This document shows, in pieces, positions 46,596 to 53,763 of a stretch of 53,763 nucleotides of DNA (positions are counted from its first letter, which is position 1; each line of letters opens with the position of its first letter). Position numbers and translations under genes: made by a program. A model generated the notes under the pieces. That model ran no database searches. It was not told the DNA's origin and was given only the letters and a program-made list of their open reading frames with translations. Origin of the DNA: CAG-170 sp022779365 (lineage in GTDB: Bacteria; Bacillota; Clostridia; Oscillospirales; Oscillospiraceae); the NCBI GenBank assembly GCA_022779365.1, contig JALFSI010000046.1:1-53763 (forward strand). The letters run 5' to 3'.

Positions 46596-46724
46596 AGACA
46601 ACAAAGAAGGAGCTTCATGCACCCTCACCTCCAGCAATCGCGCGAAGAGGTCCATAGTTCTTTTGACGGAATTATGTGCGGGTGCTTTGCGGCATCCGCA
46701 CTTTGCATTTGGAGGTGCTTTACC
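46596..46724 (+). promoter_or_regulatory. infC leader with attenuator-like hairpin
   Basis: GTGCGGGTGC (46677-46686) pairs with GGCATCCGCAC (46691-46701), followed by TTTGCATTT and then the infC Shine-Dalgarno. In Firmicutes this operon is autoregulated by L20 or IF3 through its leader. A second AAGGAG before ATG 46617 opens a reading frame that runs in frame into infC. Confidence 0.6.
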
Positions 46725-47243
46725 ATCGGGAAATTAGATCATCAGATCAACGAGGAGATCCGCGACAAGGAGCTTCGCGTGATCGGGGACAATGGCGAGC
46801 AGCTCGGGATCATGTCGTCCGCGCAGGCGCTCGCGCTGGCGGAGGAGAAGGAACTCGATCTGGTCAAGATCGCGCCGCAGGCAACGCCGCCCGTGTGCAA
46901 GATCATGGACTACGGCAAATTCCGCTTCGAGCAGCTCAAGCGCGAAAAGGAAGCCCGCAAAAATCAGCGTGTGGTCGAGATCAAGGAGATCCGTATGTCT
47001 CCCAGCATTGACACCAACGACCTGAACACCAAGATCAAAAACGCCATGAAGTTCCTGAAAGATGGCAACCGAGTGAAAGTCACCGTCCGATTCCGCGGCC
47101 GCGAAATGGCGCACACCTCGCTGGGCGAGGTCCTGCTGAAGAAATTCGGCGAGGATTGCGCGGAGGTCGCCGCGGTCGAAAAAGGCGCAAAACTGGAGGG
47201 ACGCAATATGTCCATGTTCCTCAGTCCCAAATCCACGAAATAA
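46725..47243 (+). CDS. infC: Translation initiation factor IF-3, probably with an AUC start
   Basis: A 172-residue IF-3: N-terminal domain (INEEIRDKELRVIGDNGEQL, LDLVKIAPQATPPVCKIMDY), linker KFRFEQLKREKEARKNQ and C-terminal domain (VVEIKEIRMSPSIDTNDL, RVKVTVRFRGREMAHTSLG). It binds the 30S subunit and checks the start codon. The family N-terminus maps to ATC at 46725, 8 nt after GGAGGT. infC is known for non-AUG starts that let IF3 repress itself. An alternative ATG at 46617, also with a Shine-Dalgarno, would add a 36-residue Cys-rich extension read through the leader hairpin. Confidence 0.92.
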   Translation: MGKLDHQINEEIRDKELRVIGDNGEQLGIMSSAQALALAEEKELDLVKIAPQATPPVCKIMDYGKFRFEQLKREKEARKNQRVVEIKEIRMSPSIDTNDLNTKIKNAMKFLKDGNRVKVTVRFRGREMAHTSLGEVLLKKFGEDCAEVAAVEKGAKLEGRNMSMFLSPKSTK

Positions 47244-47276
47244 GAAGCAAGTAAACATTCGGAAGGAGAAACCACC

Positions 47277-47474
47277 ATGCCCAAGCTGAAATCCCATAGC
47301 GGCGCGAAAAAGAGATTTAATCTGACCAAGACTGGCAAGGTCAAGAGAGCGCACGCCTTCAAGAGCCATATCCTCACCAAGAAGACGACCAAGCGTACCC
47401 GCAACCTGCGCAAGAACGGCTACGCCGACGTCACTGTGGAAGATATTGTCAAGAAAATGATCCCGTATAAATAA
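47277..47474 (+). CDS. rpmI: 50S ribosomal protein L35
   Basis: A 65-residue basic protein, MPKLKSHSGAKKRFNLTKTG, with the family HILTKKTTKRTRNLRK motif. Standard position between infC and rplT. RBS GGAAGGAG. Confidence 0.98.
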   Translation: MPKLKSHSGAKKRFNLTKTGKVKRAHAFKSHILTKKTTKRTRNLRKNGYADVTVEDIVKKMIPYK

Positions 47475-47506
47475 TCGGGTTCGACGACACATAGGAGGAT
47501 TTAATA

Positions 47507-47860
47507 ATGGCTAGAGTAAAAGGCGCAATGATGACGCGCAAAAGAAGAAATAAAGTCCTGAAGCTGGCGAAGTCCTACTGGGGCTCCAAGTCCCGCCACT
47601 TCAAAATGGCAAAGCAGGCGGTCTATAAGTCCGGCGTATATGCCTATGTTGGCCGTAAGCTGAAAAAACGTGAGTTCCGCACCCTGTGGATCACCCGTAT
47701 CTCCGCAGCGGTCGCTCCGTTTGACATCAACTACTCCCGCTTCATGAACGGTCTGAAGAAGGCCGGCATCGAGATGAACCGCAAGGCTCTGTCCGAGCTT
47801 GCCATCTCCGATCCCGAAGCGTTCGCCGTCCTCGTGGACACCGCGAAGAAGGCTCTGTAA
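47507..47860 (+). CDS. rplT: 50S ribosomal protein L20
   Basis: A 117-residue protein, MARVKGAMMTRKRRNKVLKL, with conserved AKSYWGSKSRHFKMAKQAV and LWITRISAAVAPFDINYSRF. Besides assembling the 50S subunit, L20 commonly represses its own operon by binding the mRNA leader. Last gene of the operon, followed by a strong terminator. Confidence 0.98.
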   Translation: MARVKGAMMTRKRRNKVLKLAKSYWGSKSRHFKMAKQAVYKSGVYAYVGRKLKKREFRTLWITRISAAVAPFDINYSRFMNGLKKAGIEMNRKALSELAISDPEAFAVLVDTAKKAL

Positions 47861-47870
47861 AAAAGCTCAA

Positions 47871-47901
47871 AAAACGCCGCCCAACCGGGCGGCGTTTTTT
47901 T
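47871..47901 (+). terminator. Terminator of infC-rpmI-rplT
   Basis: AAAACGCCGCCC-AACC-GGGCGGCGTTTT stem with long T-run. Confidence 0.93.
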
Positions 47902-48173
47902 GCGTAGAAAGCCTTGCCTAAAAAGCCTCGCAGAGTTTTGCGCCGGCAGGCGCAAAAGAAAAACCGTAAGCAAGTGACCAGCTTGCTTACGGCCTTCTCA
48001 AAAAATATATGAGGGGAAAATGAAAAAGTGCATATCGCTTCTTGCAGTATTATAATATCAGGGGGTTATTAAATAAATTAGAGGGTAGTTATTAAATCTT
48101 TTTTAAGTTCGATGAAATTTTTTCGCGCCCCGCAGAATTTACAAAAATGTCACATCTGGACGCGCCTGACCCA
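47902..48173. other. AT-rich intergenic island with two hairpins and a tiny signal-peptide-like ORF
   Basis: Perfect hairpins at 47936-47957 (TTTTGCGCC/GGCGCAAAA) and 47964-47992 (CCGTAAGCAAG/CTTGCTTACGG) are followed by markedly AT-rich sequence. GAGGGGAAAA precedes ATG 48020, which opens MKKCISLLAVL and stops at once. GTTATTAAAT occurs twice, 23 bp apart (48065 and 48088). No full gene was seen. Confidence 0.5.
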
Positions 48174-48202
48174 TTGACAAAAAATGAAAACGGGAGTATC
48201 CT
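48174..48202 (+). promoter_or_regulatory. Promoter of clpB
   Basis: TTGACA (48174-48179), a 17-bp spacer and TATCCT (48197-48202), immediately upstream of the CIRCE operator. Confidence 0.78.
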
Positions 48203-48215
48203 GTGGACAAATGGA

Positions 48216-48242
48216 TTAGCACTCTACAAGCGAGAGTGCTAA
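48216..48242. promoter_or_regulatory. CIRCE operator (HrcA binding site)
   Basis: TTAGCACTC, 9 nt, GAGTGCTAA: an exact match to the CIRCE consensus inverted repeat. It lies between the promoter and the clpB start codon, so HrcA should repress clpB until heat or misfolding stress. Confidence 0.95.
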
Positions 48243-48259
48243 ATGAAGGAGGCGCTTTT

Positions 48260-50866
48260 ATGAACGCTCAAAAATATACGCAAAAATCGCTTGGCGCGGT
48301 GCAGGCCGCGCAGGCGCTGACGATTGAAAACCAGAACCAGCAGATCGAGCAGGTGCATCTGCTTGCCGCGCTGCTGCGGCAGGACGGCGGGCTTGTGCCG
48401 CAGCTCCTGCGCAAGATGGGCGTAACGGTGGAGAGCCTGGACGCTGCCGTGCAGCAGCAGCTCGACAAGCTCCCGCGCGTGACCGGCTCGGGGCGCGAGG
48501 CGGATAAATATTACGTCGCACGCGCCGTGGATGCGTGCCTGACCCGTGCGGAGGGCATGGCGGACGAGATGCACGACGATTATGTTTCCGTCGAGCATCT
48601 GCTGCTGGCGCTCCTTGAAACGGCGGACGCGACACTGAAAAAACTGTTTTCCGACTATCGCATCACGAAGGAAGCCTGCTTGCAGGCGCTGCAAAGCGTG
48701 CGCGGCAATCAGCGCGTGACGACCGATTCGCCGGAGGACACCTATGAGGCGCTGGAAAAGTACGGCACGGACCTCGTCGCCCGCGCCCGCGCGCAGAAAA
48801 TGGACCCCGTCATCGGGCGTGACGAGGAGATCCGAAACGTCATCCGCATCCTGTCGCGCAAAACGAAAAACAACCCCGTGCTCATCGGTGAGCCTGGCGT
48901 CGGCAAAACGGCGATCGCCGAGGGGCTGGCGCAGCGGATCGTTGCGGGCGACGTGCCCGAAAGCCTGAAGGACAAGACCATTTTCTCGCTGGATATGGGC
49001 GCGCTCATCGCGGGCGCAAAGTACCGCGGCGAGTTTGAGGAGCGGCTGAAGGCTGTGCTGTCCGAGGTCAAAAAGTCCGAAGGGCGCATCATCCTGTTCA
49101 TCGACGAGCTGCATACCATCGTGGGCGCGGGTAAGACCGAGGGCTCGATGGACGCGGGTAACCTCTTAAAGCCGATGCTCGCGCGCGGCGAGCTGCACTG
49201 CATCGGCGCGACCACGCTGGACGAATACCGGCAGTATATCGAAAAAGACCCGGCGCTCGAGCGCCGCTTCCAGACCGTGCTCGTGCAGGAGCCGACGGTG
49301 GAGGATACCATCGCCATTTTGCGTGGTCTGAAAGAACGCTACGAGGTGTTCCACGGCGTGGAGATCACCGACCCCGCCATCGTCGCCGCCGCGACGCTCT
49401 CGAACCGCTACATCACCGACCGCTTCCTGCCGGATAAGGCGATCGACCTCATCGACGAGGCGTGCGCCATGATCCGCACGGAGATGGGCTCGATGCCCAC
49501 GGAGATGGACGTGGTAGACCGCAAGATCATCCAGCTCGAAATGGAGGAAGCCGCTCTCAAGGATGAGGAGGACGAGCTGTCCAAGGCGCGCCTTGCCGAG
49601 CTGCGCAAGGAGCTTGCCGAGCAGCGCGATGCGTTCGCGTCCATGAAGGCAAAGTGGGAGAACGAAAAGAATGCCATCGGGCGCGTCCAGCAGCTCCGCG
49701 AAAAGATCGAAACCATCAACCGCGAAATTGAAGCCGCCATCCAGAGCGGCGAAAACGAAAAGGCAGGCAAGCTCAAATACCGCGACCTGCCGGAGGCACA
49801 GAAGCAGCTTGCCGAAGAAGAACAGAAGTCTGGCAAGAGCCGTGAGAGCAGCCTCCTGCGCACGAAGGTCACAGACGAGGAGATCGCCAAGATCATCGAG
49901 CGCTGGACGGGCATCCCGACCAGCCGCCTGATGGAGACCGAGCGCGAAAAGCTGCTGCATCTGGAGGATATTCTCCATAAGCGCGTTGTCGGGCAGGACG
50001 AAGCCGTCCGCTCGGTGGCGAACGCCATCCTGCGCTCGCGCGCGGGCATCCAAGACCCAAACCGTCCGCTCGGCTCGTTCCTGTTCCTGGGACCCACGGG
50101 CGTGGGCAAAACGGAGCTTGCCAAGGCGCTGGCGGCGAGCCTGTTTGACGATGAAAAGAATCTGGTGCGCATCGATATGTCGGAGTACATGGAGAAATTC
50201 TCCGTGTCGCGTTTGATTGGTGCGCCTCCCGGATACGTCGGCTATGAGGAGGGCGGTCAGCTCACCGAAGCCGTCCGCCGCCGCCCGTACAGCGTCGTGC
50301 TGTTCGACGAGGTGGAAAAGGCGCACCCGGATGTCTTTAACATTCTGCTTCAGGTGCTCGACGACGGGCGCATCACCGACTCGCAGGGCAGAACGGTGGA
50401 CTTTAAGAACACCATCCTCATCCTCACCTCCAACCTCGGCAGCCAGTTCCTGCTGGACGGCATCGGCGAGGACGGCGAAATTAGTACCGAGGCGCGCGAG
50501 CAGGTGCAGGCGCTGCTGCGCCGCACGTTCCGCCCGGAGTTCCTGAACCGTCTGGACGAGATCGTGTTCTACAAGCCGCTGACGCGAGACAATATCACCG
50601 CCATCATCGACCTGCAAATTGACGCGCTCAACCGCCGCCTTGCGGACAAGCAGATCACCTGCCGTCTGACGGAGGCCGCCAAGCAGTATATCATCGACGC
50701 CGCCTACGACCCGCAGTTCGGCGCGCGTCCGCTGCGCCGCTATGTGCAGCACACCGTGGAAACGCTGCTGGCGCGCCGCCTGCTGGAGGGCAGCATCCTG
50801 CCCGGGCAGACGCTGGCCGTGGATGTGGAGAACGGCGAGCTCGTCATCCGCGCGGAGAAAGCATAA
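48260..50866 (+). CDS. clpB: Disaggregase ClpB (HSP100)
   Basis: An 868-residue AAA+ chaperone that rescues aggregated proteins with DnaK. Order: Clp N-domain (about 1-145), AAA1 with Walker A GEPGVGKTAIAEG and Walker B IILFIDELHT, the long coiled-coil middle domain (about 405-525, Glu/Lys/Gln-rich), AAA2 with Walker A GPTGVGKTELAKA and Walker B VVLFDEVEKAH, and the C-terminal D2-small domain. The middle domain identifies ClpB rather than ClpC. ATG 48260 follows GAAGGAGG; an in-frame ATG at 48203 would overlap the CIRCE operator. Confidence 0.97.
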   Translation: MNAQKYTQKSLGAVQAAQALTIENQNQQIEQVHLLAALLRQDGGLVPQLLRKMGVTVESLDAAVQQQLDKLPRVTGSGREADKYYVARAVDACLTRAEGMADEMHDDYVSVEHLLLALLETADATLKKLFSDYRITKEACLQALQSVRGNQRVTTDSPEDTYEALEKYGTDLVARARAQKMDPVIGRDEEIRNVIRILSRKTKNNPVLIGEPGVGKTAIAEGLAQRIVAGDVPESLKDKTIFSLDMGALIAGAKYRGEFEERLKAVLSEVKKSEGRIILFIDELHTIVGAGKTEGSMDAGNLLKPMLARGELHCIGATTLDEYRQYIEKDPALERRFQTVLVQEPTVEDTIAILRGLKERYEVFHGVEITDPAIVAAATLSNRYITDRFLPDKAIDLIDEACAMIRTEMGSMPTEMDVVDRKIIQLEMEEAALKDEEDELSKARLAELRKELAEQRDAFASMKAKWENEKNAIGRVQQLREKIETINREIEAAIQSGENEKAGKLKYRDLPEAQKQLAEEEQKSGKSRESSLLRTKVTDEEIAKIIERWTGIPTSRLMETEREKLLHLEDILHKRVVGQDEAVRSVANAILRSRAGIQDPNRPLGSFLFLGPTGVGKTELAKALAASLFDDEKNLVRIDMSEYMEKFSVSRLIGAPPGYVGYEEGGQLTEAVRRRPYSVVLFDEVEKAHPDVFNILLQVLDDGRITDSQGRTVDFKNTILILTSNLGSQFLLDGIGEDGEISTEAREQVQALLRRTFRPEFLNRLDEIVFYKPLTRDNITAIIDLQIDALNRRLADKQITCRLTEAAKQYIIDAAYDPQFGARPLRRYVQHTVETLLARRLLEGSILPGQTLAVDVENGELVIRAEKA

Positions 50867-50870
50867 TTTT

Positions 50871-50907
50871 GCGGAGACCTGATTTTTCGGGTCTCCGCAT
50901 TTTTTTG
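50871..50907 (+). terminator. Terminator of clpB
   Basis: GCGGAGACC / GGGTCTCCGC stem followed by ATTTTTTT. Confidence 0.88.
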
Positions 50908-50986
50908 CGCCGGTTTGCCGTCGGTGTGGTATCCTGTAGACAGTACAGAAGCGGCAGGGAAGCCACACGGAAGGGGGGACAAGACG

Positions 50987-51181
50987 GTGGCAAAGGAAAA
51001 ACGGGAAAACCGATTTGAAAAGACCTTCCTCCAGTCCGATTCGCTCACGGGCGGGATGGAAATTTGGGTGGATACGCAGACGGGCGTGAACTATCTCTAT
51101 CGCTGGAGCGGCTGCTCCGGCGGTATGACGCCGCTGCTGGACCGCGACGGCAAGCCGGTCGTCACGACGGTACAGCGCTGA
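50987..51181 (+). CDS. Small DUF6440-family protein
   Basis: A 64-residue protein, VAKEKRENRFEKTFLQSDSL, with the compact pattern GGMEIWVDTQTGVNYLYRWS and GGMTPLLDRDGKPV that I associate with DUF6440. Predicted small beta-rich fold; function unknown. The start is GTG at 50987 because AAGGGGGG lies about 9 nt upstream; the in-frame ATG at 50915 has no Shine-Dalgarno. Monocistronic, bounded by terminators. Confidence 0.75.
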   Translation: MAKEKRENRFEKTFLQSDSLTGGMEIWVDTQTGVNYLYRWSGCSGGMTPLLDRDGKPVVTTVQR

Positions 51182-51186
51182 ACGCA

Positions 51187-51231
51187 AAAAAGACCGCTGA
51201 GACTGCAAATCGCAGCGTCAGCGGTCTTTTT
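51187..51231. terminator. Bidirectional terminator between DUF6440 gene and folC
   Basis: AAAAAAGACCGCTGA / TCAGCGGTCTTTTTT stem with an inner CTGCAAATCGCAG hairpin, between converging genes. Confidence 0.88.
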
Positions 51232-51234
51232 TGA

Positions 51235-52512
51235 TTATTTTTTGACGGTCTCGGCGACGGCGGCTTCGATGTCGCCCACCATGTACAAAGAGCCGTATGC
51301 CAGCACCACGCCGTCCGCGCCTGCCTGTCGGATCGCCTCGCGCACGCCAGCGTCCACGCTGCTGCACGCCGTGACAGGCTTTCCGAACTGCGCCAGATAC
51401 TCTGCCAGCGCCTGCGCGTCCAGCGCGCGGGGATTGGGCGGCGTAACGGTCACGAACCGCGCGGCAAACTGCGCAATGTCGGAGTACATACAGTGGTAGT
51501 CCTTGTCCGCCAGCACGCCCGTGAGCACAGTCAGCGGCTGCCCGGCGAGATACTGCCGGATGTTCTGCCCAAGCGCCTCGATGCACTGCGGGTTGTGCCC
51601 GCCGTCCACGATGAAGAGCGGGTCTTTGCGCAGCAGCTCAAAGCGACCCGGCCAGCGCACGGTCGCCAGCCCCTCGCGGATGTTTTCATCCGAGATCGTC
51701 CAGCCGCGCGCCTTCAGCACGTCCGCCGCTGTGAGCACCACCGCCGCGTTGCGAAGCTGGTGCGCGCCGAGCAGCGGAAGCCTCAGCGCCGTAAAGCGCC
51801 CATAGTCGAATACCTGCCCCGTGAGATCATGCTTGAGAAGGTGAATGGCGTCAAAATCCGCTTTGTAGAGCTCAGAGCCGGTGGCGCGGCACTTTTCCTC
51901 AAACACCGCCTCCACGGACGGTGCGGCACGGTAGATGACCGCCGGGCAGCCGGGCTTAATGATGCCTGCCTTCGCGCTTGCGATCTTCTCCAGCGTGTCG
52001 CCCAGCACCTCGGTGTGGTCAAGCCCGATGTTGCAGATCACGGAGACCTCGGGGGCTTCGATCACGTTCGTCGAGTCCAGCTCGCCGCCCATGCCGACCT
52101 CCATTACCACGATCTGGCAGCCGCGCCGGACGAAATACTCCATCGCGATGCACGTCACCAGCTCAAATTCGGTGGGCGACTCCGTCATGGACTCCGCCAG
52201 CGGGCGGATGTACTCGGTGATGGCGCACAGCTCGTCATCCGAGATCATTTCGCCGTCCACCTGCATCCGCTCATGGAACTTAATGATGTACGGCGAGGTG
52301 TAAAGCCCCGTCACGAAGCCTGCCTGCCGGAGAATGGAGGCGAGCATCGCCGCGGTCGAGCCCTTGCCGTTCGTCCCGGCGACGTGGACAAAGCGGAGCT
52401 TTTTTTCGGGATTTCCCATCTTGCCCAGCAGCTCACGCGTGCGCGAGAGCCCGGGAATGCTGCCCTTCCAGCAGGCGGAATGGATATACGAAAGCGCTTC
52501 GGAAACGTTCAT
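51235..52512 (-). CDS. folC: Folylpolyglutamate synthase / dihydrofolate synthase
   Basis: A 425-residue Mur-ligase-like enzyme adding glutamates to folates. ATP loop FVHVAGTNGKGSTAAMLAS, folate-loop region YTSPYIIKFHERMQVDG, metal-site VVMEVGMGGELDSTNVI and GLDHTEVLGDTLEKIASAK, and C-terminal FIVDGGHNPQCIEAL. ATG 52512 matches the family N-terminus (MNVSEALSYIH); upstream residues from 52578 belong to the folT-folC gap. It follows folT by 25 nt, so both lie under the THF riboswitch. Confidence 0.96.
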   Translation of the reverse strand: MNVSEALSYIHSACWKGSIPGLSRTRELLGKMGNPEKKLRFVHVAGTNGKGSTAAMLASILRQAGFVTGLYTSPYIIKFHERMQVDGEMISDDELCAITEYIRPLAESMTESPTEFELVTCIAMEYFVRRGCQIVVMEVGMGGELDSTNVIEAPEVSVICNIGLDHTEVLGDTLEKIASAKAGIIKPGCPAVIYRAAPSVEAVFEEKCRATGSELYKADFDAIHLLKHDLTGQVFDYGRFTALRLPLLGAHQLRNAAVVLTAADVLKARGWTISDENIREGLATVRWPGRFELLRKDPLFIVDGGHNPQCIEALGQNIRQYLAGQPLTVLTGVLADKDYHCMYSDIAQFAARFVTVTPPNPRALDAQALAEYLAQFGKPVTACSSVDAGVREAIRQAGADGVVLAYGSLYMVGDIEAAVAETVKK

Positions 52513-52537
52513 AAGATTTTGACTTCTTTCTGTGATG

Positions 52538-53104
52538 TCATTTATCCCAGAGCTTCGTGGCGGTAAAGACGTGCGCACGGTCCAGCAGCCACACCGCCAG
52601 CACGTCCAGCACGAACGTCACGGCGAACTGAATGCTGCGCGAGGCGAGCTTTGTGAGGAAAAACGCCTCGAACGCATCGCCGCCGTACACGAATGCGAGC
52701 GACCAGCTCTGGTAGAGGATCGAACCGAGCACCACGGCGGGTAAAAATGCCAGCGCGATGCGCGGGATGGTGATTTTTTTACGGAGCATCGGCGCAAACA
52801 GCCCCGCGCACAGACCGTAGAGAATGGGCGGCACGCAGAACAGCGGGTTGTAGCCGTAGCCGGAGAACAGGCAGCCGACAAAATCCGCCACAAAGCCGAC
52901 CAGCGCGCCCGGCAGCGGTCCGAACAGCATCCCGGCGATGAAGATGGGGATGGCTTCGAGCGAGAAGCGGGTGGTCTCATTGGGCATGGGGATGACGAGC
53001 CGCGCCAGCACGACGGATACAGCCGCCAGCAGCGCGCACACAGCCAGCGTGCGAACGGGGAATGCGGGGCGGCGGACCGCCGCGCCGGTAGTCATTTTGG
53101 ACAT
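52538..53104 (-). CDS. folT: Folate ECF transporter substrate-binding (S) component FolT
   Basis: A 188-residue membrane S component with about six helices. Family hallmarks: VVLARLVIPMPNETTRFSLE, IPIFIAGMLFGPLPGALVGF and DFVGCLFSGYGYNPLF. It captures folate and docks on the shared EcfA/A'/T energy module encoded elsewhere. ATG 53104 is preceded by CAGGAGG at 9 nt. Regulated by the THF riboswitch directly upstream, as in many clostridia, and co-transcribed with folC. Confidence 0.93.
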   Translation of the reverse strand: MSKMTTGAAVRRPAFPVRTLAVCALLAAVSVVLARLVIPMPNETTRFSLEAIPIFIAGMLFGPLPGALVGFVADFVGCLFSGYGYNPLFCVPPILYGLCAGLFAPMLRKKITIPRIALAFLPAVVLGSILYQSWSLAFVYGGDAFEAFFLTKLASRSIQFAVTFVLDVLAVWLLDRAHVFTATKLWDK

Positions 53105-53112
53105 AAAAATAG

Positions 53113-53140
53113 CCTCCTGAAAATTCATAGGAGGAGGTTG
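53113..53140 (-). promoter_or_regulatory. Shine-Dalgarno sequestering hairpin of folT
   Basis: On the minus strand CCTCCT (53129-53134) can pair with the folT Shine-Dalgarno AGGAGG (53113-53118) around a 10-nt loop. The overlapping CAACCTCC (53133-53140) is also complementary to GGAGGTTG inside the aptamer, allowing an alternative fold. Confidence 0.6.
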
Positions 53141-53181
53141 GGTGACTGTTTACTTTTTCACAAGCAGTACAATTTCCTGTT

Positions 53182-53280
53182 TGCTCAAGCGGATGCGAAA
53201 TGACACCGCGGGAACGCTCCCTTCGCCCGGTGGCAACCTCCCATCCAGCCGGTACTTGACGCGTCATTTCTACTCATGCA
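53182..53280 (-). promoter_or_regulatory. THF (tetrahydrofolate) riboswitch
   Basis: The minus strand reads GAGTAGA, ATGACGCGTCAAGTACCGG, GGATGGGAGGTTGCC, CGAAGGGAGCG, GCGGTGTCATTTCGCATCCG: the conserved elements of the class I THF riboswitch in order, including the terminal GCATCCGC. Its place ahead of folT is the classic one. Confidence 0.85.
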
Positions 53281-53356
53281 ACTGTCGGGTACGCATGGAA
53301 TTGTTAAATTGACAGACTCACATCTTTCTGTCCTTCGGGAACGCTCCTTCGTGTCT

Positions 53357-53384
53357 ATTGTATTGGATTTTTCAAAAATAGCAA
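53357..53384 (-). promoter_or_regulatory. Promoter of folT-folC
   Basis: Minus strand TTGCTA (53379-53384), a 16-bp spacer and TACAAT (53357-53362), placing the transcript start about 70 nt before the riboswitch. Confidence 0.6.
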
Positions 53385-53763
53385 GAGGCAATTTGCAAAA
53401 AGCGAAAAAATTTACTGCGCGCAGATGAGGAACACGATCCCCGCAGGCGAATGACGTTCCTTTGCTCCACAGAAATAACCGCTGGATCGATCGTCTGCGG
53501 TTATCGGCGGATCTTTTGTCCCAACTGTGCAGTTTGAAGAACTTGAAAGACATCCAGTTTTCCTGCGTTTTTCAAGCTTTCATTTGTGCCAAAATCTCTC
53601 GCCGATCACTCTTGCCGATTGAATCAGCGGTTACAAGCGCCGGAGCTTATACTAGAATCTGTTAAAAAGCTTGAAGAGCTTTTTATAGCGCCAACGGCGC
53701 GTCAGATTCTGCATGAGACGGCGCAGCGTGCATTCGCACGATGCGAGTGTGCGTAGCACACGG
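53385..53763. other. Intergenic repeat-rich end of the window
   Basis: No gene seen. 53489-53506 and about 53603-53622 are inverted counterparts of parts of the element at 18652-18708. A three-way-junction fold is visible: outer AGAATCTG (53655-53662) with CAGATTCT (53703-53710), enclosing hairpins AAAAAGCT/AGCTTTTT (53664-53684) and GCGCC-AAC-GGCGC (53688-53700). More short palindromes follow to the end. Confidence 0.5.

Overview
The window looks like a chromosomal segment of a spore-forming, strictly anaerobic, GC-rich member of the Bacillota (Clostridia, most likely an Oscillospiraceae-type gut bacterium). The reasons are clostridial gene content and order (infC-rpmI-rplT, HrcA/CIRCE control of clpB, spoIVB, a YtvI-like protein, S-layer homology proteins, a THF riboswitch on folT), strong Shine-Dalgarno sites, sigma-A promoters with 16-17 bp spacers, and dispersed intergenic repeats. 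The genus assignment is an inference. No prophage, insertion sequence, CRISPR array or rRNA was seen.

Layout. 0-3.1 kb: a repeat/terminator block, an SLH-domain exported protein, tRNA-Gln on the minus strand and spoIVB. 3.1-3.7 kb: a Phd/RelE-type toxin-antitoxin pair behind a consensus promoter. 3.8-6.8 kb: a tight lipoate cassette (ligase, free lipoyl domain, lipoyl synthase, second ligase). 6.9-12.1 kb: Nudix hydrolase, rlmH, the two-part methylenetetrahydrofolate reductase (metV-like and metF), a FIST-domain protein and a MATE exporter. 12.1-13.6 kb: an XRE regulator with a divergent 52-residue ORF, then about 0.9 kb of repeats and decayed sequence. 13.6-18.6 kb: a GHKL/LytTR two-component system divergent from a membrane protein, a clostripain-like lipoprotein and a small lipoprotein. 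18.7-27.8 kb: one 3012-residue S-layer adhesin-like protein. 27.9-30.5 kb: a TetM-like translational GTPase fused to a Rae1/YacP-type NYN nuclease domain. 30.5-36.8 kb: a purine-degradation group on the minus strand (ygfK, ssnA, a second amidohydrolase) with a structured, terminator-bearing leader before ssnA. 36.9-37.4 kb: tRNA-Arg followed by a terminator array with a 61 bp perfect duplication. 37.4-41.5 kb: Na/Pi symporter, RluA-type pseudouridine synthase and a YtvI/AI-2E family membrane protein. 41.6-45.7 kb: ACT protein, iron alcohol dehydrogenase, homoserine dehydrogenase and aspartate kinase. 46-53.1 kb: DUF6512-like membrane protein, infC-rpmI-rplT, clpB, a DUF6440 protein, and folT-folC on the minus strand behind a THF riboswitch.

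Working together: one-carbon/folate genes recur (metV-metF; folT-folC with a THF riboswitch). Lipoate attachment and synthesis are packaged with a carrier domain. YgfK, SsnA and the amidohydrolase suggest anaerobic purine use. The surface is served by two SLH proteins and a secreted-protease module that probably answers to the LytTR system. The items most worth a second look are the GTPase-nuclease fusion, the lipoyl cassette, the ssnA leader RNA and the post-tRNA-Arg array.
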